From Fratercula arctica (taxonomy: Eukaryota > Chordata > Aves > Charadriiformes > Alcidae), in assembly GCA_947846985.1 (NCBI GenBank), contig CANTUZ010000026.1, forward strand, positions 51,814,730 through 51,878,729: a DNA stretch of 64,000 nucleotides. The letters run 5' to 3'. The notes under the pieces were generated by a model. The model saw only the letters and a list, made by a program, of their open reading frames with translations, had not been told where the DNA came from and did no database searches. Of this stretch, positions 39,925 to 53,108 are shown in pieces. Every line of letters begins with the position of its first letter. Within the stretch, counting starts at the first letter, position 1. The position numbers and the translations under genes were made by a program.

Positions 39925-41470
39925 TCAGAGAATCATCAAATCATTTAGGTTGGAAAAGATCTTTAAGATCATCAAGTCCAAATGTTAACCTAACACTGTC
40001 AAAACCACCACTAAACCATGTCCCTAAGCACCACATCTAGCCATCTTTTAAATACCTCCAGGGATGGTGATTCAACCACTTCTCCGGGCAGCCTGTTCCA
40101 AGACTTGATAACCCTTTTGGTGAAGAAATTTTTCCTAATATCCAATCTAAACCTCCCCTGGCACAACTTGATGCCATTTCCTCTTGTCCTATCACTTGCT
40201 ACTTGGGAAGAGACCAACAACTGCCTCCTTTCAGGTAGTTGTAGAGAGTGATAAGGTCTCCTGTCAGCCTCCTTTTCTCCAGGTTAAACTACCCCAGTTC
40301 TCTCAGCCACTCCTCATAGGACTTGTTCTCTAGACCCTTCACTATGCTTTCTTTAGGCATGCTCTGGCACTTCAATGTCTTTCTTGTGGTGAGGGGCCCA
40401 AAACTCAACACAGTACTCGAGCTGCGGCCTCACCAGTGCCAAGTACAGGAGGATGGTCCCTTCCCTAGTCCTGCTGGCCATGCTATTTCTGATACAGGCC
40501 AGGATGCTGTTGGCCTTCTTGGCCACCCCTGCACACTGCTGGCTCATATTCAGCTGTCTGTCAACCAACATGCCCATGTCCTTTTCCACCAGGCAGCTCT
40601 CCAGACACTCTTCCCCAAGCCTGTGGCGCTGCATGGGGTTGTTGTGACCCAAGTGCAGGACCCAGCACTTGGCTTTGTTGAATCTCATACCATTGGCCTC
40701 GGCCCGTCAATCCAGCCTGTCCAGATCCCTCTGTACAGCCTTCCTACCCTCAAGCAGATCAACACTCCTGCCCAGCTTGATGTCATCTGCAAACTTACTG
40801 AAGGTGCACTCGATCCCCTCGTCCAGGTCATTGATAAAGATATTAAACAGAACTGGACGTGATAACTGTGCCCTGGAGAATGCCACTTGTGACCGGCCAC
40901 CAACTAGATTTAGCTCCATTCACCACCACTCTTCGGGCCTGGCCATCCAGACAGGTGTTTACCCAGTGAAGAGTACGCCCATCCAAGCCGTGAACAGCCA
41001 GTTTCTCCAGGAAAATGCTGTGGGAAACGGTGTCAAAGGGTTTACTAAAGTCCAGGTAAACAACATCCATGGCCTTTCCCTCATCCACTAAGCAGGTCAT
41101 CTTGTCATAGAGGGAGATCAGGTTAATCAAGCAGGACCTGCCTGTCACAAACCTGTGCTGACTGGGCCTGATGACCTGGTTGTCCTGTACATGCCACATG
41201 ATCAAGATCATCTGCTCCATAACCTTCCCAGGCCCCAAAGCCTGTAGTTCCCCAATCCTCCTTCCAGCCCTTCTTGTAGATGGGCATCATGTTTGCTAGC
41301 CTCCAGTCAGCCGGGACCCCCCTGGTTAGCCAGAACTGCTGATAAATGATTGAAAGTGGCTTGGTGAGTGCTGCTGTCAGCTTCCTCGGTACCCTTGGAT
41401 GGATCCCATCCAGCCTCGTAGACTTGGCTGTGTCTAAGTGGTGTAGCTGGTCACTAATCATGGTTACCAC
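39925..41470 (-). mobile_element. CR1 LINE, 5'-truncated and inactive
   Basis: About 1.5 kb of a chicken-repeat-1 non-LTR retrotransposon in minus orientation. Conceptual translation gives reverse-transcriptase motifs in order: [51 protein letters not shown] and FADD (40782-40793, the catalytic Asp pair is present), then [23 protein letters not shown], and the C-terminal RTRGNG...[10 protein letters not shown]...[16 protein letters not shown]. The frame changes near 41235 and near 40880. In-frame stops occur near 40707 and 40353. The element is therefore dead. The 3' end runs to about 39925 with a GATGATTCTCTGATT-like end, a worn form of the CR1 8-bp terminal repeat. The 5' end is truncated next to a 21-bp tandem duplication. 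Confidence 0.95.
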
Positions 41471-41512
41471 TTAGTAAATAGTAGCCAGTATTTAGTAAAT
41501 AGTAGCCAGTAT
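41471..41512. repeat. 21-bp perfect tandem duplication
   Basis: Two identical 21-bp units (41471-41491 and 41492-41512), each holding TAGTAAATAGTAGCCAG. They abut the point where recognisable CR1 similarity ends. Confidence 0.95.
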
Positions 41513-41654
41513 TTGTAAGGGGAGTTAACACCGGGGAATGTTGTGAATTCTGCCATTGTTGGCTTGGTTGGAGAGGTGTGCTGGTGAGAGTCTGGCCTGG
41601 GACATGATGGTGGATGGCTAATGAGCTTTCTGTCAAAAGGATGACAGTTAAATC

Positions 41655-41735
41655 TTGGATGACAGGACCATGTGGGCTGGAAGGGACGTCAGGAGGTCTC
41701 TAGTGCTGCCAGGTGCCCCTGCAGCCATGATGGTC
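41655..41735 (-). mobile_element. Small CR1 3'-end fragment
   Basis: GGGCTGGAAGGGACGTCAGG followed by AGGTCTCTAG and GTGCCCCTGCAG resembles the antisense of the conserved CR1 3' UTR (the GGTTGGAAGGGACCT...GTCATCTAGTCCAACC region). It is in the same orientation as the larger CR1 150 bp to the left and may be an older, separate insertion. Confidence 0.6.
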
Positions 41736-41739
41736 TCTG

Positions 41740-44700
41740 TGGCCTCCAGCTCAACTCAGTCCAGTTTATCTGGAGAAACAATACATGAGAGAATTGCACA
41801 TAATGTACACGAAACACAAGACCTTATAGCGCTGTGCCCAGAGGGATCTGTGCAAGTTGTCCAGACCACTCATCTATCTTGCTGAATCAGGAGGGGCCGA
41901 GTGTGTACTTCTAAAGATGGTGTCTCTGCCTCCCAACTGCCATTTTGACCGCTCAGGCTCACTCAAGCATCAGATCTTTTCCTGAGTGCAGGGCTTGCCC
42001 TCTGCACGCTATCACTGCAGAGGGAATGTGCTGCTGGCACCCAAAAAAGAAATTAACACGGCATTGCCAGTCCTGCAATTAGTCAGCTCACTGTGCAGGA
42101 GATGGAGACTTCTAAAAAATGTTTTGCTCTCCTTAAGGAAGTTTAAATGTAATCTTTTATTTTAATCCTTAAGGTTGTTTCGGGTCTCTTTTATGAATTT
42201 TTCACTTACTACCTCCCATCCTGCTTGGTGTAATCCATTCTCAGGTGTAAATCTCAAAACATCTTGATATCAAAAGTTGCTCTTGTTTTGTTTGTGGGGT
42301 TTTTTTTGTGTGTGGATGTCTGCTTTTTTTTTTTTTTATGTGGGCTTCCTGGGTCAAAAAAAAAATTAAAATTGAGACAGATATTTCCAGAGCCAGGCTA
42401 AATTACAAAATCTGCCACTTGCCTTCTTGGATGCTTTTAAAATCATACTAGTTATCTCAGAAGCTTGTAGCCAAGATGTGATTTTGAAAAGGCACCCCTT
42501 ATCACATGTAGTTTTCCTCTCTTCCTTTCTTGATCCTTGCATTTTTTTCTTTTTGTGTCCAACAATATAGTTCTGTGCTTGATTTTGGGGAGAGAGGGGT
42601 GTCTTTAGGGGGAAGATGTACTTATTAAAGTATATAGACTGTTTCTAGGGAATTGCATATCTGGATGGTCCGGATAGCTCCATGGCATTTACCTGAATTC
42701 ATACCGGCCTTATTTATGACTTGTGTTCGTGGAGAGAACATAAATAGCTGGGGAAAAAAACATGCAGGGAATACTGTCCTGCAGATAAAGGAAGGTCGTG
42801 TATTTCTGTATTTAGCTTATCTTTTTCCACTGGAGAAGGAAGAATTAGTGCATCCTTCAGGGACATAAAAGATTTTTCTGCCAGAGTAATTTATAGCATG
42901 GACTAAGTATTTTTTGTAGCTGCCAAGTGCTTTTTTTTTTTAATGTTTTTGGAAGTAATAAGGCAGGATTACAAACTATAAATTATTATAGTGGTAGCTG
43001 CTCACAAGCTTGCCCACCCATTCATGCTGCATAGTACTTTATGGAAAGTTATGTTTAATTTCACTTAATGAGTACTTAGGACTGAGTCCTCTCAAATGCT
43101 TTGATGGGCTGTTAAATTTACAAATGTCTTACAGCTATAAATTACCAATAAAGATAAGTAGAAAGAGTACATTGCTATATATTTCACATGATTTACTTAA
43201 TGTCACAGTCTTTTCTTCTTTTTTTTTTCCAAACTGGAGGCTCACAAATGGTGTGGCAGGATATGCCTACCATCTGTGACAATTCTTACTTCTGCATTAA
43301 GGTTTAAGTACTTTTTGGTGGTTTGATTTATTTTTCTGTTTGTTTTTCTCATAAGAAATGAGTAGAAGGGTGTGTGTACGTTTATTAACTCATGGACAAC
43401 AAATAGGAATATGGTAATTGCTGTAATTAATAATACGACATAATAAATAGATCGGACAGAAATGCCTTTTAACCTACAAATGCGTTTGTAGTATAGTATT
43501 TTTTATTCTCAAATATTAGTGAATGTTGTGTCTAAAAATAGAACATACTAACCAAACTTAATTCAACGTTTAGTCATGAAAGTCATCTGTGCAATCGTGT
43601 AGCCATTGTTCTTTGACTTTGCTGAGCCTTTTTTAAGTGAAAAAGGATTATTTTCACTAGTCTGTGGATTTTGGAGTTGGGCCCAAAAATCATTTGCTTT
43701 GTATATGTAACTGAAGGGCAAATGCAATTTGTACCTTTTTGAAACAGATTTTTTTTTTAATCTGTGGAGGGGACAGCTTGGGCAGCAGATGAAATAATTC
43801 CATTTCTTTTCTCCCGATTATTTTCCAAATTTGTATAAAATAGCTGTCAAGCTCTAGAATGAATTGTTCTCTATATTCTTGGATTTCAGTTGAGTTTTAG
43901 ATAAAGAAATCTGGCTGCTTTGATTACTTTTTATCTTGAACATGTCATGTTGTCCTCCCTTCATCCCTTAAAAATAATCTGTCATTGCACTTGCTTTAAT
44001 AAATGTAAAAGCTGTGGGTAATAGATTACAACTAAAAATGGTACTGATTGATAACTGTGTATGAACAGCTCACTTAAGGAGTAACAAATGTTCTTTCCTA
44101 ATAGTATTTTAAATAAGATATTTAAAAAAAAATTCGTTGATTATTTTTCTATAAATGTATATCTGAAAACAAGTGATAGCTCTGTAGTTTTGCATGACTG
44201 AGATTTTGTGGAGGGGAAAGATTGTTGTGGTTAAGTGCTTTCAAGGAGAGCCCACTGTGCCTGTGAGGACTTTTTAAAATTATTGCTAACTGTCCCATTT
44301 GTAGGACAGTAGGAATTTGTGGGAATGTGTTATAAAATGTGCGAGCTGGAGAGTGGTTAATATAATTTTTTTTTTAAATAGATGAATATTAAAACTGTGG
44401 TGCTATTTCTAGGTATAAATTGAATTTATGCTCATGATCCTGCCTATACCTCCTGTGAAAACAATAAAAGTTACAGACAGAATGTAAACTCCTACAAAGA
44501 AATCGTATGGGAGATAAATGTTTCACTGGTCATAGATTATGTGACAGAATTATTAGCAGGGTCTTACCACAGGAATTAGGTTATTAAAGTACAGTAGTTA
44601 CCTTTACATGTATTTGTAATTAAATTAAATTAAAGAGTTTTCTGATTGTTGTTGTCAGAAGCATTTTTAAAGCCATTTTATATTATACACTAAACTAAAA

Positions 44701-45355
44701 CATAGACTCCCTTATTATTCTTTTCTAAAGAAAATAATCTTTATTGTCTTCAGGAGAATCTTAAGAGAAAAAAAGCAAAAAAGCAAAGCAACTTACTAAG
44801 AAAAATGCTGATTTGAAAGATATCGCATATATGGTTCATCCTCCTTCATTTGAACTAGATGTTTTCAGTGCTGTTTCTGATTTAAATGACTGTTCTGGAA
44901 AGATGGTATGTAATTTTTCAGAGGAATTGTGTGGCATTTTTTTCAGTTTATATGGGAAATGTAGCAAAACACTGCAATTTTCCTTTTAAGTACTGTTTGG
45001 TTATTAAGTGGTAGGTAGTGGCAAATCCTTCTTTGTATCCAATGTCCATCTAAAGTTTTGACACTGAGATGTGAGATGTATTTCAGATATATTTCAAAGT
45101 TTACTCAAGCTGAGATTTGGTTCTTTGGATTGCTTGGACAGTTGGCCTGAGACAAATATGTATTGCTATTGCTGACATAGAATAGCAGTTGGGAAGCAGG
45201 ACTATATGGCAAATCGTCGTTGGAAACTGAAAAGGACACTTAACATGTACCAGAGGAAACCTCAGAAAGGACAATATTTAAAAGTATTTGTAGGTCAATA
45301 TATTAGGGTTGCTGGCAAGTTAGTAAGGTCATTGAACTGTGAGCACCTCCAGATG
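41740..45355. other. Unique intronic sequence
   Basis: Starts with about 300 bp of unidentified, moderately GC-rich sequence (41740-42050) that could be further decayed repeat. The rest is AT-rich and non-coding with T tracts at about 42300-42340 and 42931-42941. No gene is supported. Confidence 0.45.
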
Positions 45356-45360
45356 TTCTG

Positions 45361-45470
45361 ATGAATAGCTTGCTGAGTAAACTACTGCAAGTCACTTGAA
45401 CTTCTTGCTTCCAGGAATCTCAACTGTAAAAACCAACATTAAAAGCAGGTCTTTATACAATTCTTGAGAG
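45361..45470 (-). mobile_element. MIR SINE fragment
   Basis: The plus strand reads GCAAGTCACTTGAACTTCTT, then CAGGAATCTCAACTGTAAAA, which matches well the MIR core read in antisense (GCAAGTCACTTAACCTCT... and CATCTGTAAAA). An upstream TAGCTTGCTGAGTAAACTAC corresponds to the TAGCTGTGTGACCTTGG part. The orientation is opposite to the two MIR-like copies near 25.4 and 27.3 kb. Confidence 0.7.
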
Positions 45471-47003
45471 CTGCTGCCAAATAATGATTTTTAAATCCTG
45501 TATTTGTATTCTGGTATCAGTAAAAGAGTGGGAAATAGATGGTAAAGGAGATGGGTGAAGTGAGAAACCCGTTTAGGCTAATCTGAGCATGGTAGATTTT
45601 TCTGAAGGTAGGTAATTCTTTGGAGGCTGTTAAAATAAACCAGGTGGAGTGATATCCAAATATTCTGAAATCTGCACGCTAGACATTGGAATTTGGCTCT
45701 TTTCATTTAGTTAAGTAAAACAACAACAAGAAAAAAACATTTTTTGACTTTTGATTTTGGAGGGAGAGAACCTATGGAGAAAGCTAACTGTATTTTCTCC
45801 TTCTTAAAGATGTCATTTTCTGTAGTTCTGGTCTGCCATTTTTGACAAATGCACTTCACATCCATCATTTATTTCTGAAGAGGGTAACTGAAGATTAACT
45901 AAGATACCATTACTGTCATTAACATACAGTTTTATATCCTTAGATCATTAGCAGTAGATTTTTACTTGAGAACAAAAAAAAATTCTGCCTTGTGGGTAGT
46001 TTCACTCTTTTAAAAAGTATCTAGAAGTATCCCCATATTTTTTATTTCTGGTAGTGTCTAATTCAATGTTCTAATTGGAGGTATCCACCCAAGGGAAGCC
46101 ACACCTGTAGTGATTGCACCTTATGGAAACCGAGAATTTAAATGTTGCGTATTCTAAGTCACAAGTGCAGTGTTTAAGGTCCAAGAATTGTGTCTACTGA
46201 GGTATGTTTTTAGTATCTTCCTTAAGGTATGAGAGAAGAGGTAGCAGTTTGCCACACTAACACAGTTTGGCGAAGATCTAATCTTTTTGAATTCATTGCT
46301 TGTGAGTTATTATTTCTAATCACACGCTTGATTGACTCCAGCTAAATGGCTCTGACTGAAAAGGCAGGGAGTTAAATCTAAAACTGTAAGTATGTATTTT
46401 AACTGAAAATAGGGATCATCATGGAACGTGTTCTCAATCAGCACTTGACATTCATCTGAATATATAGCTTAAAAGAAAAAAAAAAAAGGTGAGCACTGTT
46501 CTATCCTTGGGCAGGAGCAGTATGTGAAAAACTGTGATTGAGCTCTAGGATGAAAATGAAAGCCCTAGAGGGTACATAGAAATAATAAAACTGAGGCCCC
46601 TGATAGTGTTACTCTAAGTGTGGCTAATATTGCAAATGTACTATGAGAGGAAAATCAAGCGACCCTTGAAATCCTTTCTGAGATTGTCAAGTCATTTTGA
46701 AGTTTCAGAAAGATACCTATAAATGAGCTAACGAAAGAACTGATTTTTTAGGATAAAAAGGGACTACATGCAAATGTTATCAATATTTGGAAGATGCACA
46801 CTGTAGTCTTGCCAAACAGTTTCTCAGACAAGAAGATCTTAGATGAGTGGTCTCATTTTTTCCATAATGAGAGAAACTCCTCAGGAAAAGCCTTTCAGTT
46901 GGTCCTAAATTCAAAGGAGTTAGAGATCATGACACTAGAATAGTCAAAATGTAAACTTTTTTTTTTCAGGAAAAACATGTAAAAGAGATGGTTTTTGTTT
47001 TGT

Positions 47004-47027
47004 TTTTATTTATTTATTTATTTATAA
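47004..47027. repeat. TTTA tetranucleotide repeat
   Basis: Five to six TTTA units following a GTTTT run. Confidence 0.9.
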
Positions 47028-47605
47028 AGGAAAAGTAACGATACTTGCAGATTCTCTTTTTACAGGTATTGGAGTTCGTTTTTTCCTGTGTCCTTCAGCC
47101 ATTTGACTTTGTAGTTTTTGTTTTATCTCATAATGCAAATGGTGACTGAGGTTTTTAAGATACTGATGGAGCTTCTTCTAGATTCATCAATTTCTTGTTC
47201 TATTATTTTACAATTTAATGGTGAACAAAATTGGTTTTGTCCCTGCAAACCTGTGTGTTGTGGAGTATCCAAGATGACAGAAGGAAATTGGCTTTTATAA
47301 AACATGTGAATGTATTTGAAATTGGTAACCACAATTAAGAACAGAACTGGCAAAGTGAATCATTTACAAGGCCTAACGATTAAAGTTTTTTTCTGTTTCC
47401 TTTTTAAGGGAGAAAATTGGCAGCAAATGTGGGTAATAAATTACAAGATGTGTTATTTTGCAATTTTTAAGTCCAACTCATGATATCATTGAAGTCAGTG
47501 GAAAAACTGCCATTGCCTTAAGTAAAATCAGGAGGATGATCTTTCTGAGAACAAAAATTGATTTAACCTCTAATAATTCCAGTGTATTTTCTTTTTCTTG
47601 TTTTG

Positions 47606-47662
47606 GTGGTTTTTTGGGGTTTTTTGGGTTTTTTTTGGTTTGTTTTGTTTTGTTTTGTTTTT
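47606..47662. repeat. G/T-rich tract ending in a GTTTT pentanucleotide repeat
   Basis: GG and GGGG runs separated by T6-T8, ending in four GTTTT units. The G runs on the plus strand could support G-quadruplex or triplex structures. Confidence 0.9.
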
Positions 47663-48956
47663 TTAAAGCAAGTCACACATGCTCAGTTTTTGCTTTGGCA
47701 ATTATTGTTTCTCTGAGTTTTAATAATTAAAAAGTGAGGTGACATATGAAGACATATCAGATGTTTTGCATTTCCTGCATCTCATAAATGAGAGTAAAAT
47801 ATGGATGATGTTAGTGCATGTGGTAGATGGTCCTATACACCAGGAAGAGTATTTTTGTGAAGGTTGTCAGATAGTGACCACAGACAGGTGCTTGAGTGGC
47901 TGTGGGTTCCCCTGGGATCAGAAGGTTAGACAAACTGCCCCTAGGATTTAAACAGGGCAGTTGTTTCATGTCAGTTTAATTATCCTTATGTTTCGTGAGG
48001 CAGTCACTCAAGTGGTCTGGAAATATTAGGAAATTGGAGGCTTTCACAGCTTTGAGGGCAAAGTTCTGATTGGGTTTGTTTGGTATTCATTCACTTGGTG
48101 ACAATCTTAATGCAAGTGATGGGGCTGTTAGAACCACAAGGCATGCTTAGTGCCAGTACAAGATTTAATCGAGACACTATCATTCAGCAGGAAATGCCTT
48201 TCAGTCCAATTTTATTTATATGAATTTACTCTGCAACTCAGTAATCTCTGCTTGGGGTCATTACTTTGATTTTAACGTAGCAATTTAACTCCTGAAGTGC
48301 TTCAAGTAAAAATATCCTTGAAGGAATAATAAGTTTAAATAGTTCCGAATCAGTTGAAAATAGTTTTTTAATTTCTTTCAGGCTGGGAGCGCAGACTGAC
48401 AGGAAAACAAGTAGATGGAGGAGGGAAAAAGAGATTAAGCATAGTCACACTGTGCCATACAGCTGAAGAATTTAGAGATGGGGCAAAGAGGTTAAATATA
48501 CTGCTTTCTAGCATCCTGGTATTAATAAATATCTAGTGGCAATAAATAAAAAGTAATCGCCAAATAATATTTACTTTAATACTCAGGGTTTTTGTTTGTT
48601 TGGCTTTGATTATTTTGATGGCATTACTAATACAGGAGATATAAAAATGTAACTACCGCTTCCTAAATTAACAATTTACTTACTAATTGAGGAGAAAACA
48701 TCTTAACATAAATAAAATAAAAATCTCTAGTCATTTCAGCCAACCCCATTGCTTTTATAAAGCACTTGAGATTTTATTTTCATTAGCACTGAGAGGCACT
48801 TTGAAATGAGTAACTAGCAAATAAACAAACTGAGATAATTCAAGTTTATGTTGTTGAGTTAATAAAACTAATAAAATCTGTACATTTCCCAAGGTTTTCC
48901 ATTATTACTATTTAATTTTTTTTATTGCAGAACAAAATTGTTAGGGTTATATAGTC

Positions 48957-49433
48957 TTAGGCATCATGGAAATTTTCTTTACTGGTTTTATGTTCTTTTA
49001 TGACTTGATGAAGAAAATGAGGCTTGTTTTGCAGCTTGTGAACACGGAAAATGTGTCTTTTTAGTGGTTTCATCTGGGTGATTGTTTGGTTCCTCATTGT
49101 CTTTTGCCTGATGGTGTGTGCTTGAAGGTTCATTTCTTCAGCAGCTTTCCCTCTAAGAGGATTCTGGCAGCGTAGTATGGATTTTACAGGATAGTAAATA
49201 GAAAGTTTCTTAGGAGCTCCTTTCCTTTGGCAGTTACTCCATTGAGTTAATACTGCGACCAATACAAATGCCAGGAGCTGCAGTTCCATGTAAGGTGCCC
49301 CAGTCAGTCCATTCTGTACAGTTTTGTGCTTTGCCATACTCTTGGCAGCTTTTCTCACGTGCAGCTGCAGAAATTTGTAGATTTTTATTCCTTTAATCAT
49401 TGCTTCTCTGCCCCCATCTTCTTTCCCCGACAT
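48957..49433 (-). pseudogene. 158-codon minus-strand ORF, possible retrocopy (unidentified)
   Basis: This is the longest open frame in the window that is not low-complexity, GC-driven or CR1. It starts at an ATG (49431-49433) and ends at TAA (48957-48959). An internal Met starts a stretch reading MELQLLAFVLVAVL, which looks like a signal peptide or membrane segment, followed by a Lys/Arg/His/Gln-rich C-terminal part without Pfam-like motifs that I recognise. About 30 nt after the stop is AATAAA (48921-48926) running into an A-rich tract (to 48911), as at the 3' end of a retrocopy. It could equally be a chance ORF, since 57 kb of intron offers many chances. No function is proposed. Confidence 0.25.
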
Positions 49434-49470
49434 TGTTTTTCGGTTTGTGGTGGCTTTTTACTCTTTTGTT

Positions 49471-49560
49471 TTCTTTTCCTTGCCTTTCCTTTCCTTGCCT
49501 TGCCTTCCCTTCCCTTCCCTACCCTTCCCTACCTTTCCCTACCCTTCCCTTCCCCTTTCT
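49471..49560. repeat. Polypyrimidine CTTCC/CCCTACC repeat
   Basis: About 90 bp, nearly all C and T, with CTTTCC and TTGCC units on the left and CCCTTCCCTA-type 10-bp units on the right. It lies just upstream, in minus orientation, of the 158-codon ORF. Homopurine-homopyrimidine mirror-like tracts can form triplex (H-DNA). Confidence 0.92.
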
Positions 49561-49892
49561 AGTAACAAGAAACCTTCTCTTAACAAACAGCCAGAATAGA
49601 ACAAATCATTTGGAAATGTGACCTAAGGATTGTTCAGTAAGCTGTGATGCTGAAGATATGTAATCCTTTTATTTTATGAGAGGATATTTTGCATTATGCC
49701 AGGTGGCTTTTTCTCTGTCTTTTTTAGTTTTACTGCAATTTGCATGCACTATTATTAATTATGTGACACTTAAATCTCAGTAAATATCAAATATGAAGAC
49801 AATATTAATGTGGGCAGAGCAAAAATGCATGCAAAATAGCCTAGCAAAGTTTAAATAATCTAAAAATATGATCTGTACATTATGCACAGAAA

Positions 49893-49970
49893 TATATTTG
49901 TGTATATATATCTGTCCAAGTGTGCGTGTGTGTGTGCATCTCCTCTGATCTGTGTGTATATGTATATATT
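49893..49970. repeat. TG/TA-rich microsatellite
   Basis: Imperfect TGTG and TATA units (GTGTATATATA, GTGCGTGTGTGTGTG, GTGTGTATATGTATATA) over about 78 bp. Confidence 0.8.
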
Positions 49971-50589
49971 AATTCCAAAATAACAAATGAAAATAATTGT
50001 TTTTTTCTAACATGGTAATGACATTGATTTTAAATATATGTAATTTGTATATAAATATACAAATTATTTGTAAAACATGATAATTATTTTCACTGCTTAT
50101 ATGGCAGCATTTCAGAGGGAGGAAGTGGAAGAGCTGAAACCACACTCTGTTTAATGCTCCTTATTTTCATTTTCCTCCACTTATTGTAGCCAAAATCCAG
50201 AGAGAACATTTTGTGCAGAAGAGGGAGAACGGCACTTCTTGAATGAGCAGATGTTTTGGTTCTTTCCACTTTGTCGTGCTGGTAGTGAGGTGGCATGCTG
50301 AACAAAGGCTTGGCTTGGGATGAGTGAGCCATTGAGTGGACGTAATTTCATTTCAGTGTACAACTGAATAAGAGATTTATTTTTTCCCCTCCACCTTTTT
50401 TTGGGTGCAGGTCAATTCCGATGTTTGCCATTTCACCCCACACTGGATCGTGAGTCTGATTTACGGCTCACGCCTCATCGTCAGCCCCCCCTCCTTCCTC
50501 CCCTTTTCTTTTTTTTTTTTGCTTTGTTTGAACATCACGTAAGTCAGTAAGGAGTTAATTTCCAATGAATACCAGACAGGAGCTCCTCC

Positions 50590-51010
50590 GTGGTGTTTCG
50601 TGCAAGGTTTCGTGTCTGTCACTGCCCCTCTTTCATGCTTCTGTGGGTATGGAAATGATTGGAGACAGAGTGGGGAGCGGGTGGTGGGCTTGATGCCGGA
50701 GCCCCGTGACCGCCCGGTGCATCATCCACCGCCAGTGCCTCCCTCATGCTCCTCTGCCGTTCGTGGCACGCAATGCTCTGGGGAGCATGGTGAAGGCAGC
50801 GCCAGCCCAAATCCGCCCTTCCAGAAATTTCTTTCCCAAGACAAGACCTGCTCCCTCCTGCAGAGGGGGAACACCCCCGGGTGACAGCATCGGGGTGACT
50901 GTAAAAGTGCCAGTCAACACAGTGATAAAACGTGGGCGATGGCCGCGGCCGGTCACGTAATTGTGTTTCATTGCAGTTGGTTTTTAATAGTCTTGGGTTT
51001 GATGCCTGAA
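50590..51010. other. Local GC-rich, CpG-containing patch in the intron
   Basis: A block with CpG dinucleotides (CGCCCGG, CCCCCGGG, GGCCGCGGCCGG, CACGTAA) in otherwise AT-rich sequence. Overlapping 75-135-codon open frames on both strands are GC artefacts. It could be an intronic CpG island, an alternative promoter, or the decayed GC-rich part of a mobile element. No family was recognised. Confidence 0.5.
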
Positions 51011-53100
51011 AGCCGTGTAGCTGCACTGAAAATGGCAGCTACCCTTTTTTGTGAAATTCTCAGTAAAAGCATAGCTCTCTACAGCCGTGTGTGTTTTTTA
51101 TCCTCTGTCCAACTCCTGGCGAAGTAAAACCCAAAATACTGGGAAAGAAGCACCCACGAAGCAATGAGGAAAGGGAGTGGTTCGGCATTTTTTCATGATA
51201 AGATGTAAAAGGTAATAGCTCAGCAGTTTAAGGGGTTGTTTTGCTTTCTACCTAGATTTCTTAGTTACAAGGACTGTCTTTGAATCGCAAAGCCAGTTCA
51301 TGCCTTTGTTACACTGTTTAGGCTTTCAAAGCCTCATTTATTGGAAAATATGGAAATACCAATGATGCAGTGTTTACCAGCTTATCTGAAATGGGTATTA
51401 TAACCTCTGAACCTAAAAGAAAAAAATAGGTCATACTTCCTAAAACTATTGTGCTCAGCAGAAATTCTCTTTATATTGTATTGTCTTTGTATGTTCAGAA
51501 ATGGGAGAGTCTAATAACAGTATTGTAATGAAACAACAAAAAAAAAAGTCTGAAAGTCTTTATAGTTGGCACAAAGTGCTATAATCTTTTTCCCCAAGCG
51601 AAAATTGTCTAAGCATGCTGTTTCCCTCTATAAAAAATTACAGTGCTATGTGGTATTTTGTACCCTTATCAATCCGTCTATTTAAGCCTAGAAATAAAAG
51701 AGAGTATAATTTAAGCCTGTGTTTTGAACAGAAGGGTGTTTTTTTTCTTTTATGTTGCCATCCTTTTGGGCGTTACCTATCCTTTACTCTCACTGTCCTT
51801 ACTGGTCACATTAATTTTTCAAAATTTGCTTTTTTGCTCTTATTCATGTTTTTTCACTTATTTTTTTCTTTTGGCAAAATAAACTGTATTCGTTACTGTA
51901 ATCTTCTAGATGTTCAACTTGGTCATCTTTTTTTAATTAGCTGTTGAGTGTGGAAATAAGGGAAAAGTAGAATACAGGCTAGTTTCGCACACAAATATTT
52001 TGTTGTCTAGAAAGTTACATACAAAAGGAATAAATAAAAAATCCCTTTTCTAAAAAAACCAATGTTTCTTATGATTGTTCAAGATTAGCTGTGGTTGGCT
52101 GTATGCTGACAGAAAGCTGTTTTGCCAGTGATTCAGCATGATGCTGAATCTCCCAGCCATACTTTTTTGTTGGGATTATTTGGAGTGGTAACTACAAAAG
52201 TTGTTACTGTTATTACTGTTATTTTTTCTCAACAGTTCAGGCTGGCATCTCGGCTGCTTGCCAGTTTCAGCTTAATTCCACTCAGGAATTATTCGCTTCA
52301 TACCTACTTGAACCTGCCACTCCTGCAGCTCATGTTTGTAACAGAGATGGACAGATCAAAGGAGTCAGAGCCCCAGGAAGAGGGAAGTAGAGCAGTCCTC
52401 ATTGGCACAAAAGGCAATTAATTTTAATTGTTAGGATTATTATTTCTTTAATCTATAGGAAAGCTTTAGTAATGGAAATTGTGTGAATTAAGTAAGTATT
52501 CTCAATGATAAATCATGACGGTTTAAGAATAATAGTTTTTTGTATGCAAACTTGGAGCCCTATCCCAATCCTGAAAACAATATAAGCAAGGCTGCTGGCA
52601 TCCCACCTGGTGAGCAGGAGGATTCAGGCTAGTAGGTGCCATGTTGGACACCGTGAGGAGTTATCACAGGACCGAGTCCTCAGAAACTACCAAAGAGGCA
52701 GGCCTGTCTGTAATGTGCGTACCAAGTGCTGGAAAGACCTGCTGTGGAGGAGCAAGGTTTTAGCCAAAACAGTTTTAATAACTGTTTTATATTAACAACA
52801 AACAAAGAAAGGTACTTGGTTTTGCAATGATTTGTCCCAGATGCTATTGTGCATAGGTCTGCGGTCTACGTTTTCAGCGGCGTGGATGTTTTGGTCAGAG
52901 CCAAAACCAGAAACAGACGGATGGTAAGGAGGAAGAGCTGCATCCTTTGGAAGAAGATGGAGATCCTTGCCTTTAATTAGCAAGCCTTCTCTTCTGTCCA
53001 GTAAGTGACATGATCAGCTTCCTTTTTAAACTGTGTCTTTGTTGTTTGAGTAGTAGTGAAAGTAGTCCAGTCATTGCCCTTCTTCAGTCATTCTGCATCC
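51011..53100. other. Unique intronic sequence
   Basis: Non-coding. Contains the 10-bp palindrome at 52130-52150 and a 9-bp hairpin (AAAACAGTT/AACTGTTTT, 52766-52788). About 52550-52760 is more GC-rich and complex but unidentified. Confidence 0.5.
52130..52150. repeat. Perfect 10-bp palindrome with 1-nt centre
   Basis: GATTCAGCAT (52130-52139), G, ATGCTGAATC (52141-52150). Dyad-symmetric and near seamless. Confidence 0.95.
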
Positions 53101-53108
53101 CAAGGTGG

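Larger units (their letters stand above)
45480..48900. other. Unique intronic sequence with simple repeats
   Basis: AT-rich and non-coding. Contains the TTTA and GTTTT repeats listed separately and an A tract near 46475. No gene is supported. Confidence 0.5.
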